Shown: positions 9,398-17,732 of the stretch, piece after piece
Numbering within the stretch: position 1 is the stretch's first letter
Layout of the letters: the number at the start of each line of letters is the position of its first letter
NCBI GenBank assembly: GCA_041398225.1
Contig: JAWKVD010000011.1
Location: forward strand, 1-64,000
Reading direction: 5' to 3'
Origin: JAWKVD01 sp041398225
GTDB taxonomy: Bacteria > Pseudomonadota > Alphaproteobacteria > Caulobacterales > Hyphomonadaceae
DNA length: 64,000 nucleotides
Made by a program: the position numbers and the translations under genes
The notes under the pieces: model-generated
The model's input: the letters and a program-made list of their open reading frames with translations, nothing else
Databases searched by the model: none
Told to the model about the DNA's origin: nothing

Positions 9398-10642
9398 ATG
9401 ATCCCGACCTTTCTTCAGCCCTCGCACGTGTTCAAACGCGATCTCGATCCGTCGAAATACCGGCTGGAGATCGACGGACTGCGCTTCTTCGCGATCATGA
9501 ACGTGATGATCGGCCACCTGCTGGAGCGCATTCAACGCTTCTGGATGGAGCCGAGCCCGCATTTCGAGAACGCCGGCGCCAATGCGGTGATCGACTTCTT
9601 CGCCAGCCCGAACCAGGGCGTGCTGCTGTTCTTCGCGATCTCGGGCTTCATCATCGCCAAGCAGATGCAGGACGTGCCGGACGGCCGCTTCAACGCCGCC
9701 TATGTCGGCAAATACTATGTGCGGCGCGCGGCGCGGATCTTCCCGCCCTATTATTTCGTGATCCTGTCGAGCTTCATCGCCGTCTACTTCCTCGGGCTGA
9801 CGCCGCCGGGCCTCAACAGTTTCGAGAAGACGGCCGCGGTGCCGATCGAGCAGAGCTTCATCGCCAGCATGTTCTACGCGCACGGCGCGGTGTTCGACAG
9901 CCTGCCGCGCCTGTTCGCGCTGGGCTGGTCGCTGGAGGTGGAGGTGCAGTTCTACATCCTCGCGCCGATCATCTTTCTGACGTTCTTCCGTGGGGCGCAT
10001 CGCGCCGAGCCGTGGCGGTTCGTCGTTTTCCTGGCGCTGGCGTTCGCAACCTCGTTCGTGGTGATGAACAAGATCGCGCCGGTGAACTCGTTCACCGTTT
10101 TGTCCTACATCATCTACTTCGCGACCGGCATCACGATGGCGCGCCACGAGATGACGATGCAGCGCCTGTTCGCGCGCATCGGATCGAAGGCGAGCGCCGT
10201 GCTGGGCGTGATCTGCGTGCTGGGCATGTTCTGGCTGGGCGAAGCGCATTTCTCGCCGCTGCCGATGACGCTGATCTATTGGGGCCTGACGCTGGCGACG
10301 ATCGTGGTGATGTTCGGCCTGGCCTTCCAGCCCGACACGCTGTTCGGAAAGTTCTGCCGCATTCCCGCCGTCACCTGGATCGGGATGGCGTGCTACTCGC
10401 TCTATCTGGTGCACATGCAGTTCTTCCACCTCGCCACGCTGGTTCTCGGCAAGTTCGCGACGTTCAACTATCTTGGCCTCGCGATCGGTTTTGTCGGGCT
10501 GATGGCGTGCGCGCTGATCGGCGGGGCGGCGTTCTTCGCCATCGTCGAGAAGCCCTTCGCGGGCTGGCGGCCGTTCTCGAAGAAGCGCGCGCCGCAGCCC
10601 CCGGCGGGCGAGCCGAAAGTCGAATCGCGCGGACCCTTCTGA
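9398..10642 (+). CDS. acyltransferase family 3 membrane protein (OafA/YrhL-like)
   Basis: The 414-residue multi-pass membrane protein opens with YRLEIDGLRFFAIMNVMIGHL, the conserved family-3 start that includes the catalytic His. It continues with an RRAARIFPPYYFVI segment and about ten hydrophobic helices. Members transfer acyl groups to surface or exported glycans at the inner membrane. No glycan operon is adjacent, so the acceptor is unknown. GGGGAAG precedes the ATG. It converges with the msrC-like gene, leaving 13 bp between them. Confidence 0.9.
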   Translation: MIPTFLQPSHVFKRDLDPSKYRLEIDGLRFFAIMNVMIGHLLERIQRFWMEPSPHFENAGANAVIDFFASPNQGVLLFFAISGFIIAKQMQDVPDGRFNAAYVGKYYVRRAARIFPPYYFVILSSFIAVYFLGLTPPGLNSFEKTAAVPIEQSFIASMFYAHGAVFDSLPRLFALGWSLEVEVQFYILAPIIFLTFFRGAHRAEPWRFVVFLALAFATSFVVMNKIAPVNSFTVLSYIIYFATGITMARHEMTMQRLFARIGSKASAVLGVICVLGMFWLGEAHFSPLPMTLIYWGLTLATIVVMFGLAFQPDTLFGKFCRIPAVTWIGMACYSLYLVHMQFFHLATLVLGKFATFNYLGLAIGFVGLMACALIGGAAFFAIVEKPFAGWRPFSKKRAPQPPAGEPKVESRGPF

Positions 10643-10655
10643 GGACGCCCCCGCC

Positions 10656-11150
10656 CTAGCCTTGCAGCATCGCCCGGCACACGGCTTCGAGGCCGCGCGC
10701 GTCGATGTCGTTGAAGGCGTCGGGCTCGGTTGAATCGACGTCGAGCACGGCGAGAAGATCGCCGGCGGCGTCGATGACCGGCACCACGATTTCGGAACGC
10801 GAGCGGCTGTCGCAGGCGATGTGGCCGGGAAAGGCGTGCACGTCGGGCACGATCAGGGTCTCGCGGCGTGCGGCGCAGGCCCCGCACACGCCCTTGCCGA
10901 ACGGGATGCGCAGGCAACCGAGCGTGCCCTGATAGGGACCGACGACAAGCTCGCCGGGCTTCAGCGGATCGACTTCGTAGAAGCCGCACCAGAAGAAGCG
11001 CGGCGCGAAGGCGCCGGCGAGCAGGCTGGAGGTGGTGGCGAGGCGCGCGGTGCGCGAGGTCTCTCCGGCGACGACGCCGGCGACCTCGGCGGCGACCTCG
11101 CGGTAGCGCTCCTCAATGTCGTCGGAATAGGCGATGGGGGCGGCGGCCAT
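10656..11150 (-). CDS. msrC: free methionine-(R)-sulfoxide reductase (GAF domain)
   Basis: A single GAF-fold domain of 164 residues that reduces free methionine-R-sulfoxide to methionine in the cytoplasm. Family marks are FFWCGFYEV, the GPYQGTLGCLRIPFGKGVCGACA segment and the conserved IACDSRSRSEIVVPV region. The cysteines in LGCLRI, GVCGACA and ACDS are those used in catalysis and resolution. The ATG at 11150 is preferred to the open upstream frame because homology-like sequence begins there. It is divided from the MarR gene upstream by a short tandem repeat. Confidence 0.9.
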   Translation of the reverse strand: MAAAPIAYSDDIEERYREVAAEVAGVVAGETSRTARLATTSSLLAGAFAPRFFWCGFYEVDPLKPGELVVGPYQGTLGCLRIPFGKGVCGACAARRETLIVPDVHAFPGHIACDSRSRSEIVVPVIDAAGDLLAVLDVDSTEPDAFNDIDARGLEAVCRAMLQG

Positions 11151-11208
11151 GGCGGGGGTCCGGCTTTGGGTTGGGCCGCTGGTAGGGCGTCGGCGGGCGG
11201 GCCGCAAG

Positions 11209-11236
11209 CGGAACCGGGAACGCGGAACCGGGGGAC
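11209..11236 (+). repeat. 14-bp tandem duplication
   Basis: The unit gcggaaccgggaac is repeated head to tail with two end changes. It lies between the msrC-like gene and the stop of the MarR gene. Confidence 0.7.
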
Positions 11237-11261
11237 GGGGAAAGCGGGGTGGGTGCGCGGA

Positions 11262-11669
11262 CTAGAGGCCGGCGAGCTTCTGGTAGAGTTCCTTGAGCGT
11301 GTCGGCGAAGGCGTCGCGGCGCGCGGGGTCGAGGGAGTCGATCGCCGCCATGACGCGCTGTACGGGGTCGCGCTCCAGCAGTTTGACGCCCGCCGGGGTC
11401 AGTTCGATGCGGCGGATGCGGCGGTCCTGGGGGTCGGCCTTGACGGTGACAAGTCCCTTGCGGGCCAGCGCGGCGACGGCCCGGGAGGCCGGCGCGTGGG
11501 TGACGCCGAGATATTCGGCGACCCCGCCGACGGTGCGGGCCGATTTTCCGGCAAGGGCGATATAGCGAAGCGCCGCCCATTGGCCGGGGTGAACCGCCTT
11601 CGGACCGCGCGCGTCATAGATCGCGCGCGCAGTCTGCTCCAGCAGACGGGCCACCATATTCGCTTCCAT
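11262..11669 (-). CDS. MarR family transcriptional regulator
   Basis: A small winged-helix repressor of about 135 residues. The DNA-binding segment is TVGGVAEYLGVTHAPASRAVAALARKGLVTVKADPQDRRIRRIELTPAG, with the typical wing DPQDRR. The ATG at 11669 is preferred; the frame is open to 11780, but the upstream part reads through palindromic, AT-rich sequence. The inducer and targets are unknown. Palindromes at 11736-11789 are candidate operators, which would imply autoregulation. Confidence 0.85.
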   Translation of the reverse strand: MEANMVARLLEQTARAIYDARGPKAVHPGQWAALRYIALAGKSARTVGGVAEYLGVTHAPASRAVAALARKGLVTVKADPQDRRIRRIELTPAGVKLLERDPVQRVMAAIDSLDPARRDAFADTLKELYQKLAGL

Positions 11670-11735
11670 CCCGGGAACTGCCGTCCTTTTAGTATTGTCC
11701 GCCCCCAATTGTGAGACGGTTTCGCAGGAATCCCG

Positions 11736-11789
11736 TTGGCTTTCAATTGCAAGAGCATGTGAAAGCCAAGCTCTATACAAGTATAGGGC
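11736..11789. promoter_or_regulatory. two adjoining palindromes upstream of the MarR gene
   Basis: A perfect 10-bp inverted repeat (11736-11745 with 11760-11769, 14-nt spacer) is followed at once by a 20-bp palindrome at 11770-11789. The second is centred on an AA pair, with 8 of 9 arm pairs matching. Both lie 67-120 bp upstream of the chosen MarR start, in a locally AT-rich stretch. They are plausible operator sites; binding is inferred. Confidence 0.45.
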
Positions 11790-11959
11790 AGCAACAAATG
11801 TATATTCGAAGTAGGCTAAAATGTCGCACTCAGACTATTCGAGAACAGATTTCGTGCGGCTTGTGACGTATTCATTACAATACTTACTGTGCCACAGCAC
11901 GTATTGCGCAGATATTGGAAGCAGACTGCTTGGCGATTACGTCAAGTGAGCGAAGTAAC

Positions 11960-12033
11960 TGGAGCGGGTGAAGGGAATCGAACCCTCGTCGTAAGCTTGG
12001 GAAGCTTCTGCTCTACCATTGAGCTACACCCGC
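11960..12033 (-). tRNA. tRNA-Gly (anticodon CCC)
   Basis: On the minus strand the sequence folds as a cloverleaf. The 7-bp acceptor is GCGGGTG/CACCCGC, the D-arm is GCTC/GAGC, and the anticodon loop TTCCCAA gives CCC. The T-arm is GAGGG/CCCTT around TTCGATT. U73 is followed by an encoded CCA. It closely resembles E. coli tRNA-Gly(CCC). One pair at the top of the anticodon stem (27-43) is a G/A mismatch. The 3' flank (about 11790-11959) is unusually AT-rich and I see no gene in it. Confidence 0.95.
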
Positions 12034-12211
12034 GCTGCTCTGTCACAGATCGCCTTTGGCCGACAGCACGCTGACTAGCGCGGCTTAGCGCCGTTTCCCG
12101 CCGGGGCGAGCTGCGACATAATTACGCAATGCGGGGCGGCGTCTGCTGAAAACGGCGCACGGAGGCGCCTCGCCCTTGACCCGCGAGACGGGCCGTCCTG
12201 ATCTGTCTGAC

Positions 12212-13687
12212 ATGAGCACGCCCCGAGTCCTGGTGATCTTTGGCGCGACCGGGGATCTCGCCCGGCGGATGCTGTATCCGTCGCTGTATTTCCTCGACAT
12301 GGACGGGCTGCTTCCGGCCGATCTGAAGATCGTCGGCGCGGCGCGCAGCGACATGTCGGACGAAGCGTTCGCGGAAGAGGCGCGGGGCTGGGTGCGGGCG
12401 CGGGCCGGCGAAGCGTTCTTCTCCGAAAAGAGCTGGGCGAGCTTCGCGGAGCGGCTGAGCTATCAGGCCGGGGACGCGGGCGACCCGGAGACCTATCGGC
12501 GGATCAAGACGGCGATGACGGCGGCGGCCGGGGACGCGCCGAGCGCGCTCTACTATCTGTCGACCTCGCCCAACCTTTACGGACCGATCGTGCACGGGCT
12601 GTCGGAAGTGGGCCTGACCGATGCGCCCAACCGGGTGATCGTCGAGAAGCCGATCGGCAAGGACCTCGAAAGCTGCGACGCGATCAATTCGGAGATCGGC
12701 GCGCACTTCTCCGAGGAGCGGATTTTCCGCATCGACCATTATCTCGGCAAGGAGACGGTTCAGAACCTGATCGCGCTGCGCTTCGCCAACGCGCTGTTCG
12801 AACCGCTGTGGAACAAGACCGCCATCGAGCATGTGCAGATCAGCGTGGCCGAGAGCGTCGGCGTCGAGGGGCGCTTCGGCTATTACGACGAGTATGGCGC
12901 GACGCGCGACATGGTGCAGAACCACCTGCTGCAATTGCTGGCGCTGATCGCGATGGAGCCGCCGGCGAACCTGCGGCCGGAATCGCTGCGCAACGAAAAG
13001 GTGAAGGTGCTGCGCTCGCTGCGGCCGGTCACCGACGCGGAGCTGGCGACCAAGACGGTGCGCGGACAGTATGCGCGCGGGGTCGTCGACGGCGAACCGG
13101 CGCCGGCCTATGTCGACGAGGCGCCGGGCGAGCGCAAGGGCCAGCCGAGCGACACGGAAACCTTCGTGGCGCTGACCGCGCATATCGACAACTGGCGCTG
13201 GGCGGGCGTGCCCTTCTATCTGCGCACCGGCAAGCGCATGCCGGTGCGGTCGAGCCAGATCGTGGTGCAGTTTCGCGCCGTGCCGCACTCGATCTTCGAG
13301 GGCCGGGCGCTTTCGGCCAACCGGCTGACGTTGAAGCTGCAGCCGGAAGAAGACATCTCGCTGCTGATCATGAACAAGACGCCGACGCTGCGCCATGGCG
13401 GATACGAGCTGCAGCCCCTGTCGCTGGACCTGTCGCTGGCCGACGCCTTCAAGGGACAGGCGCGCCGGCGCATCGCGTATGAAAGACTGCTGCTGGAGGC
13501 GATCGACGATCATTCGGCGCTGTTCGTGCGGCGCGACGAATCCGAAGCGGCGTGGCTGTGGGTCGACCGGATCATCGAAGGCTGGCGGCGCACCGGAATG
13601 AAGCCCGCGCCCTACGCCGCCGGAAGCTGGGGGCCTTCAGGCGCCTTCGCCCTGACCGAACGCAACGGGCATAGCTGGTACGAATGA
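12212..13687 (+). CDS. zwf: glucose-6-phosphate 1-dehydrogenase
   Basis: Oxidises glucose-6-phosphate to 6-phosphogluconolactone with NADP+ (or NAD+), entering the Entner-Doudoroff and pentose phosphate routes. The N-terminal Rossmann motif is FGATGDLARR. The active-site peptide RIDHYLGKE contains the catalytic His and binding Lys, and the EKPIGKD motif is present. The product is 491 residues from the ATG at 12212. An in-frame TTG at 12176 preceded by GGAGG would add 12 residues and cannot be excluded. It is first in a zwf-pgl-dsb-edd-eda run; its stop overlaps the pgl start by 4 bp. Confidence 0.96.
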   Translation: MSTPRVLVIFGATGDLARRMLYPSLYFLDMDGLLPADLKIVGAARSDMSDEAFAEEARGWVRARAGEAFFSEKSWASFAERLSYQAGDAGDPETYRRIKTAMTAAAGDAPSALYYLSTSPNLYGPIVHGLSEVGLTDAPNRVIVEKPIGKDLESCDAINSEIGAHFSEERIFRIDHYLGKETVQNLIALRFANALFEPLWNKTAIEHVQISVAESVGVEGRFGYYDEYGATRDMVQNHLLQLLALIAMEPPANLRPESLRNEKVKVLRSLRPVTDAELATKTVRGQYARGVVDGEPAPAYVDEAPGERKGQPSDTETFVALTAHIDNWRWAGVPFYLRTGKRMPVRSSQIVVQFRAVPHSIFEGRALSANRLTLKLQPEEDISLLIMNKTPTLRHGGYELQPLSLDLSLADAFKGQARRRIAYERLLLEAIDDHSALFVRRDESEAAWLWVDRIIEGWRRTGMKPAPYAAGSWGPSGAFALTERNGHSWYE

Positions 13688-14379
13688 CGATCGAGACCTT
13701 CACCTTCATCGACCGCAAGCGGCTGTTCGCCCAACTCGGCGCGGACATGACCGATCATATCGCCGCGGCGCTGAAGAAGCGGCGCAAGGCGAGCCTGGCG
13801 CTGGCCGGCGGAACCACGCCGGGGCCGCTGTACGAACATCTCTCGCACCAGCCGCTGAAGTGGGAGAAGGTGTCGGTGACGGTGACCGACGAGCGCTGGG
13901 TGCATCCGGACGATCCGGGCAGCAACGCGTTTCTGGTGCGCGACATGCTGCTGAACCGGCGCGCGGCGGAGGCGAGCTTCATTCCGATGAAGACCAATCA
14001 CGCGCGGCCGACGGCGGGGGCCGCGACCGCCGAAAAACGCATCGCGCCGATCATGCCGTTCGACATCTGCCTGATCGGCATGGGATCGGACGGGCATATC
14101 GCCTCGCTGATCCCCGGCGCGGAAGGCTTCGAGGCGGCGGCCGATCCCGACGCCGCGCGCATGGTGGCGGGGGTGCACGCCGAAGGCGCGGCCGGTTCGC
14201 CCGACCGCATGACGCTGACCATGGCCGGCATCCTCAATTCGCGGCTGATCGTTCTTCTGTTCATGGGACAGGAGAAGATGACCACGTTCGAACTGGCGAT
14301 CGCGGGCGAAGGCGTCTCGCCGGTGCGCACGCTGGCGGTGCAGAAAAAGGTTCCGGTTCACGCCTACTGGGCGCCGTAG
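13684..14379 (+). CDS. pgl: 6-phosphogluconolactonase
   Basis: Hydrolyses 6-phosphogluconolactone to 6-phosphogluconate in the cytoplasm. The 231-residue protein has the SugarP_isomerase fold signatures LALAGGTTPGPLYEHL, TDERWV and LIGMGSDGHIASLIPG. The ATG overlaps the zwf stop (ATGA), so the two are translationally coupled. Confidence 0.95.
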   Translation: MTIETFTFIDRKRLFAQLGADMTDHIAAALKKRRKASLALAGGTTPGPLYEHLSHQPLKWEKVSVTVTDERWVHPDDPGSNAFLVRDMLLNRRAAEASFIPMKTNHARPTAGAATAEKRIAPIMPFDICLIGMGSDGHIASLIPGAEGFEAAADPDAARMVAGVHAEGAAGSPDRMTLTMAGILNSRLIVLLFMGQEKMTTFELAIAGEGVSPVRTLAVQKKVPVHAYWAP

Positions 14380-14441
14380 GCGTGCGTAACCGCGCGCGCG
14401 GGTCGAGCGAAGTCCGATTGAGAGCCATCAGGGAGCCGATC

Positions 14442-15140
14442 GTGAAATCAGCCATTGCCGGACCGATGCTTGGGATGCTGGCGGCGGGGGCGGTTCTGCT
14501 CGCCCCGGCGGCGGGCGCGGCGACGCCCGAGGAGGCGGCGCGCGCCAAGGCGTGCGGCGTGCCGGCTTCGGCGATCGAGCGTTCGGTGAAGCTGGAGCCG
14601 GAGCTGAAACGCTTCGACGCCGAGGTGGCGCATGTGACGCGCGGCGCGGGCGAAACCCGCCTGATCGTTTTCTCGGATTATTCCTGCGGCGCCTGCAAGG
14701 CGCTGAACCCGACCTTCGCCAAGCTGGCGACCGATCCGGACGTGCGGGTCGAACTGGCGGAGTATCCGATCTACGGGCGCACCTTCGTGTCGTCGGTGAC
14801 CGGGAACAAGACGCTGAACGCGACGCGGATCGGGCTGGCCGTGGCCGAACAATCCAGCGCGGCCTACATCGCCTATCATGACAGTCTGATGGCGGCGCGC
14901 GGCGGCGTGTCGAACAAGCAGATCGACCGGGCGCTCGAGGCTTCCGGCGCGGACGCCGCCAAGGCCAAGTCCCGCGCCGAGGACAAGGACATCAAGGCCG
15001 AGGCCGAAGCCAACATGGCGTTCGCCAAGGCGATCGGCATCAACGGCACGCCGGGCCTGGTGGCCGGCGGGGTGGTGGTTTCGGCTTCGGCGTGGAGCCC
15101 GGCGCTGATGCAGTGCCTGGCCGGCAAGACCGCCGGCTGA
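14442..15140 (+). CDS. DsbA-like thioredoxin-fold protein, exported
   Basis: The 232-residue product starts at GTG 14442, supported by AGGGAG 6 nt upstream. An N-terminal signal peptide ends near AGAA (residues 1-27). The thioredoxin fold carries the active site CGAC (Cys82 and Cys85) in SDYSCGACKALNP and a Thr-cisPro loop in GINGTPGLVAGG. It resembles the DsbA/Com1 group of periplasmic thiol oxidoreductases. It lies between pgl and edd in the same direction, with gaps of about 60-85 bp. A link to sugar breakdown is not obvious; it is probably a passenger in the operon. Redox partner unknown. Confidence 0.85.
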   Translation: MKSAIAGPMLGMLAAGAVLLAPAAGAATPEEAARAKACGVPASAIERSVKLEPELKRFDAEVAHVTRGAGETRLIVFSDYSCGACKALNPTFAKLATDPDVRVELAEYPIYGRTFVSSVTGNKTLNATRIGLAVAEQSSAAYIAYHDSLMAARGGVSNKQIDRALEASGADAAKAKSRAEDKDIKAEAEANMAFAKAIGINGTPGLVAGGVVVSASAWSPALMQCLAGKTAG

Positions 15141-15225
15141 AGCCGGGAACTGACGTCGCGGCGGGGCGACAAGCGGGAGCGAAGGGCCTAGTCTTGCGCG
15201 CAACACACGTCGCGCGGAGTTCGTC

Positions 15226-17058
15226 ATGGCCCAGTCCATTCCACCGGTCGACAAACGGATCGCAGAGGTCACCCGGCGCATCGTCGAACGCAGCCGCAAG
15301 ACGCGCGCGGACTATCTTGAGCGCATGCAGGCGGCGCGCGACGCGGGACCGGGACGCGCGCATCTGAGCTGCGGAAATCTCGCCCACGCCTTCGCCGCCC
15401 TGCCCGTGGGCGACAAGCTGACCATGCGCGGCCGCGCGCCGAACATCGGCATCGTCACCGCCTATAACGACATGCTGAGCGCGCACGAGCCGCTGAAGGA
15501 CTATCCCGACCTGATCAAGGACGAAGCGCGCCGCCACGGCGCCAGCGCGCAGGTGGCCGGCGGCGTGCCGGCGATGTGCGACGGCGTCACCCAGGGGCGT
15601 CCGGGCATGGAGCTGTCGCTGTTCTCGCGCGACGTGATCGCGATGGCGACGGCGGTGGCGCTGTCTCACGACGCGTTCGACGCGGCCTACATGCTGGGCA
15701 CGTGCGACAAGATCGTGCCGGGGCTGATGATCGGCGCGCTGACCTTCGGCCATCTGCCGGTGATGGTGTCGCCTGCGGGACCGATGCCGACCGGCATTCC
15801 CAACAAGGAGAAGGCGCGCGTGCGCGAACGCTTCGCGCTGGGCGAGATCGGCCGCGAGGAGCTGCTGGAGGCCGAGGCGGCGAGCTATCACGCGCCGGGG
15901 ACCTGCACCTTCTACGGCACCGCCAACTCCAACCAGATGATGATGGAGCTGATGGGGGTTCATCTGCCGGGTACGGCGTTCGTGCATCCCGGCACGGCGC
16001 TGCGCGAGGCGCTGGTGCGCGCGGGCGCGGCGCGCGCCGTCGAGGCGGCGACCACGAAGGGCGCGAGCCTTTCGGAGGTGATCGACGAGCGATCGTTCGT
16101 CAACGCGATCGTCGGGCTGATGGCGACCGGCGGATCGACCAATCATGCGCTGCACATTCCGGCGATGGCGCGCGCGGCGGGGATCATCGTGACGCTGGAG
16201 GACATGGCGGAGATTTCGGCGGCGACGCCGCTTCTGGCGCGGGTCTATCCCAACGGCGCGGCGGACGTGAACATGTTCCACGCCGCCGGCGGCATGGCCT
16301 TCCTGACGCGCGAGCTTCTTGACGCGGGCCTGCTGCATCGCGACGCGGCGACCAATGCGGGCGGCGACCTTTCGGCCTATGCGAGCGAGCCGGGCCTTGA
16401 GGACGGCGAACTGGTGTGGCGGCCGGCGCCCGAACGGTCGCTGGACGAGGAGATCCTGCGGCCGGCCTCGAACCCGTTCCAGCCGGAAGGCGGCATTCGC
16501 CTGCTGACCGGTTCGCTGGGACGCGGGGTGATCAAGACGTCGTCGGTGCCGGCGGACCGTCATGTGATCGAGGCGCCGGCGGCGGTGTTCGCATCGCAGG
16601 ACGATTTCACCGCGGCGTTCAAGGCCGGCGCGCTGGATCGCGACGTGGTGGCGGTGGTGCGCTTTCAGGGACCGAGGTCGAACGGGATGCCTGAGCTGCA
16701 CGGGCTGACCCCGGCGCTGACGGCGCTGCAGCGCAAGGGCTATCGCGTGGCGCTGGTGACCGACGGGCGGATGTCGGGCGCGGGCGGCGCGGCGCCGAGC
16801 GCGATCCATGTGACGCCTTCGGCCGATGTCGACGGCCCCCTCGCCCGCGTGCGCGACGGCGACGTGATCGAGGTCAACGCCGAGACCGGGCGGATGGAGT
16901 TGAAGGTGGATGCGGACGAGCTGGCGCGCCGGAGCCCGGCCAGCCCGCCGCCGGACGCGCATGGCTGGGGCCGCGAACTGTTCGCGCCGTTGCGGGCGGC
17001 GGTCGGCGATGCAAACTCCGGCGCCAGCATTTTCTTCCAGAACGGATGCGAGGACTGA
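15226..17058 (+). CDS. edd: phosphogluconate dehydratase
   Basis: Dehydrates 6-phosphogluconate to 2-keto-3-deoxy-6-phosphogluconate, the committing Entner-Doudoroff step. The 610-residue IlvD/Edd family protein has 4Fe-4S cysteines in AMCDGVTQG and LGTCDKIVPG and in the GTCTFYGTANSNQM segment. Length is as expected for the family. It stops 1 bp before eda begins, so the two are clearly co-transcribed. Confidence 0.96.
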   Translation: MAQSIPPVDKRIAEVTRRIVERSRKTRADYLERMQAARDAGPGRAHLSCGNLAHAFAALPVGDKLTMRGRAPNIGIVTAYNDMLSAHEPLKDYPDLIKDEARRHGASAQVAGGVPAMCDGVTQGRPGMELSLFSRDVIAMATAVALSHDAFDAAYMLGTCDKIVPGLMIGALTFGHLPVMVSPAGPMPTGIPNKEKARVRERFALGEIGREELLEAEAASYHAPGTCTFYGTANSNQMMMELMGVHLPGTAFVHPGTALREALVRAGAARAVEAATTKGASLSEVIDERSFVNAIVGLMATGGSTNHALHIPAMARAAGIIVTLEDMAEISAATPLLARVYPNGAADVNMFHAAGGMAFLTRELLDAGLLHRDAATNAGGDLSAYASEPGLEDGELVWRPAPERSLDEEILRPASNPFQPEGGIRLLTGSLGRGVIKTSSVPADRHVIEAPAAVFASQDDFTAAFKAGALDRDVVAVVRFQGPRSNGMPELHGLTPALTALQRKGYRVALVTDGRMSGAGGAAPSAIHVTPSADVDGPLARVRDGDVIEVNAETGRMELKVDADELARRSPASPPPDAHGWGRELFAPLRAAVGDANSGASIFFQNGCED

Positions 17059-17059
17059 C

Positions 17060-17722
17060 ATGACAAGCGTGGACCGGGCGAAGGCGAGCGAGTTCAGCGG
17101 CCGGCTGGACGACATCATGGCGCGGCAGCCGGTTCTGCCGGTGCTGACCGTGCCCTCGGCGGACAAGGCGGTGCGGCTGGCCGAGGTTCTGCTGGCGGCG
17201 GGCCTGCCGGTGATGGAGGTGACGCTGAGAACGCCCGACGCGCTGGAGAGCATTCGCCGGATGCGGGCGGTTCAGGGCGCGATCGTCGGTGCGGGCACGA
17301 TCCTCAACGCCGCGGACGCGGAGGCGGCGATCGCCGCCGGGGCCGAGTTCGTGGTGACGCCGGGCCTGTCGGTCGCGACGGTCTCGGCCTGCGTCGCGCA
17401 CGACGTGCCGGTTCTGCCGGGGGTGGCGACCGCTAGCGAGATCATGTCGGGGCTGGAGATGGGGCTGGAGCGGTTCAAATTCTTCCCGGCCGAGCACGCG
17501 GGCGGACGGCACATGCTGGCGGCGCTGCACGGCCCGTTCCCGAGCGTGCGGTTCTGCCCGACGGGCTCGATCACGCTCGACCTGTCGCCGGGCTATCTCG
17601 CCACCGCCAACGTCGCCATGGTGGGCGGCGGATGGGTGGCGCCCAAGCGCCTGATCGAGGTCGAGGCGTGGGAGGAGATCGCCTGGAACGCCGACAAGGC
17701 GGCCAAGCTGAAGCGCGGCTAG
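17060..17722 (+). CDS. eda: KDPG aldolase (2-dehydro-3-deoxy-phosphogluconate aldolase)
   Basis: A class I aldolase that cleaves KDPG to pyruvate and glyceraldehyde-3-phosphate. The 220-residue TIM-barrel product shows the family segments VLPVLTV, VMEVTLRTPDA, GAGTILN and the Schiff-base lysine context ERFKFFPAEHAGG. The start at 17060 follows the edd stop directly, with gcgagg as ribosome-binding site; the longer open frame upstream lies inside edd. It ends the Entner-Doudoroff run and converges on the serine hydrolase gene. Confidence 0.95.
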   Translation: MTSVDRAKASEFSGRLDDIMARQPVLPVLTVPSADKAVRLAEVLLAAGLPVMEVTLRTPDALESIRRMRAVQGAIVGAGTILNAADAEAAIAAGAEFVVTPGLSVATVSACVAHDVPVLPGVATASEIMSGLEMGLERFKFFPAEHAGGRHMLAALHGPFPSVRFCPTGSITLDLSPGYLATANVAMVGGGWVAPKRLIEVEAWEEIAWNADKAAKLKRG

Positions 17723-17732
17723 GCGAAGAGGT

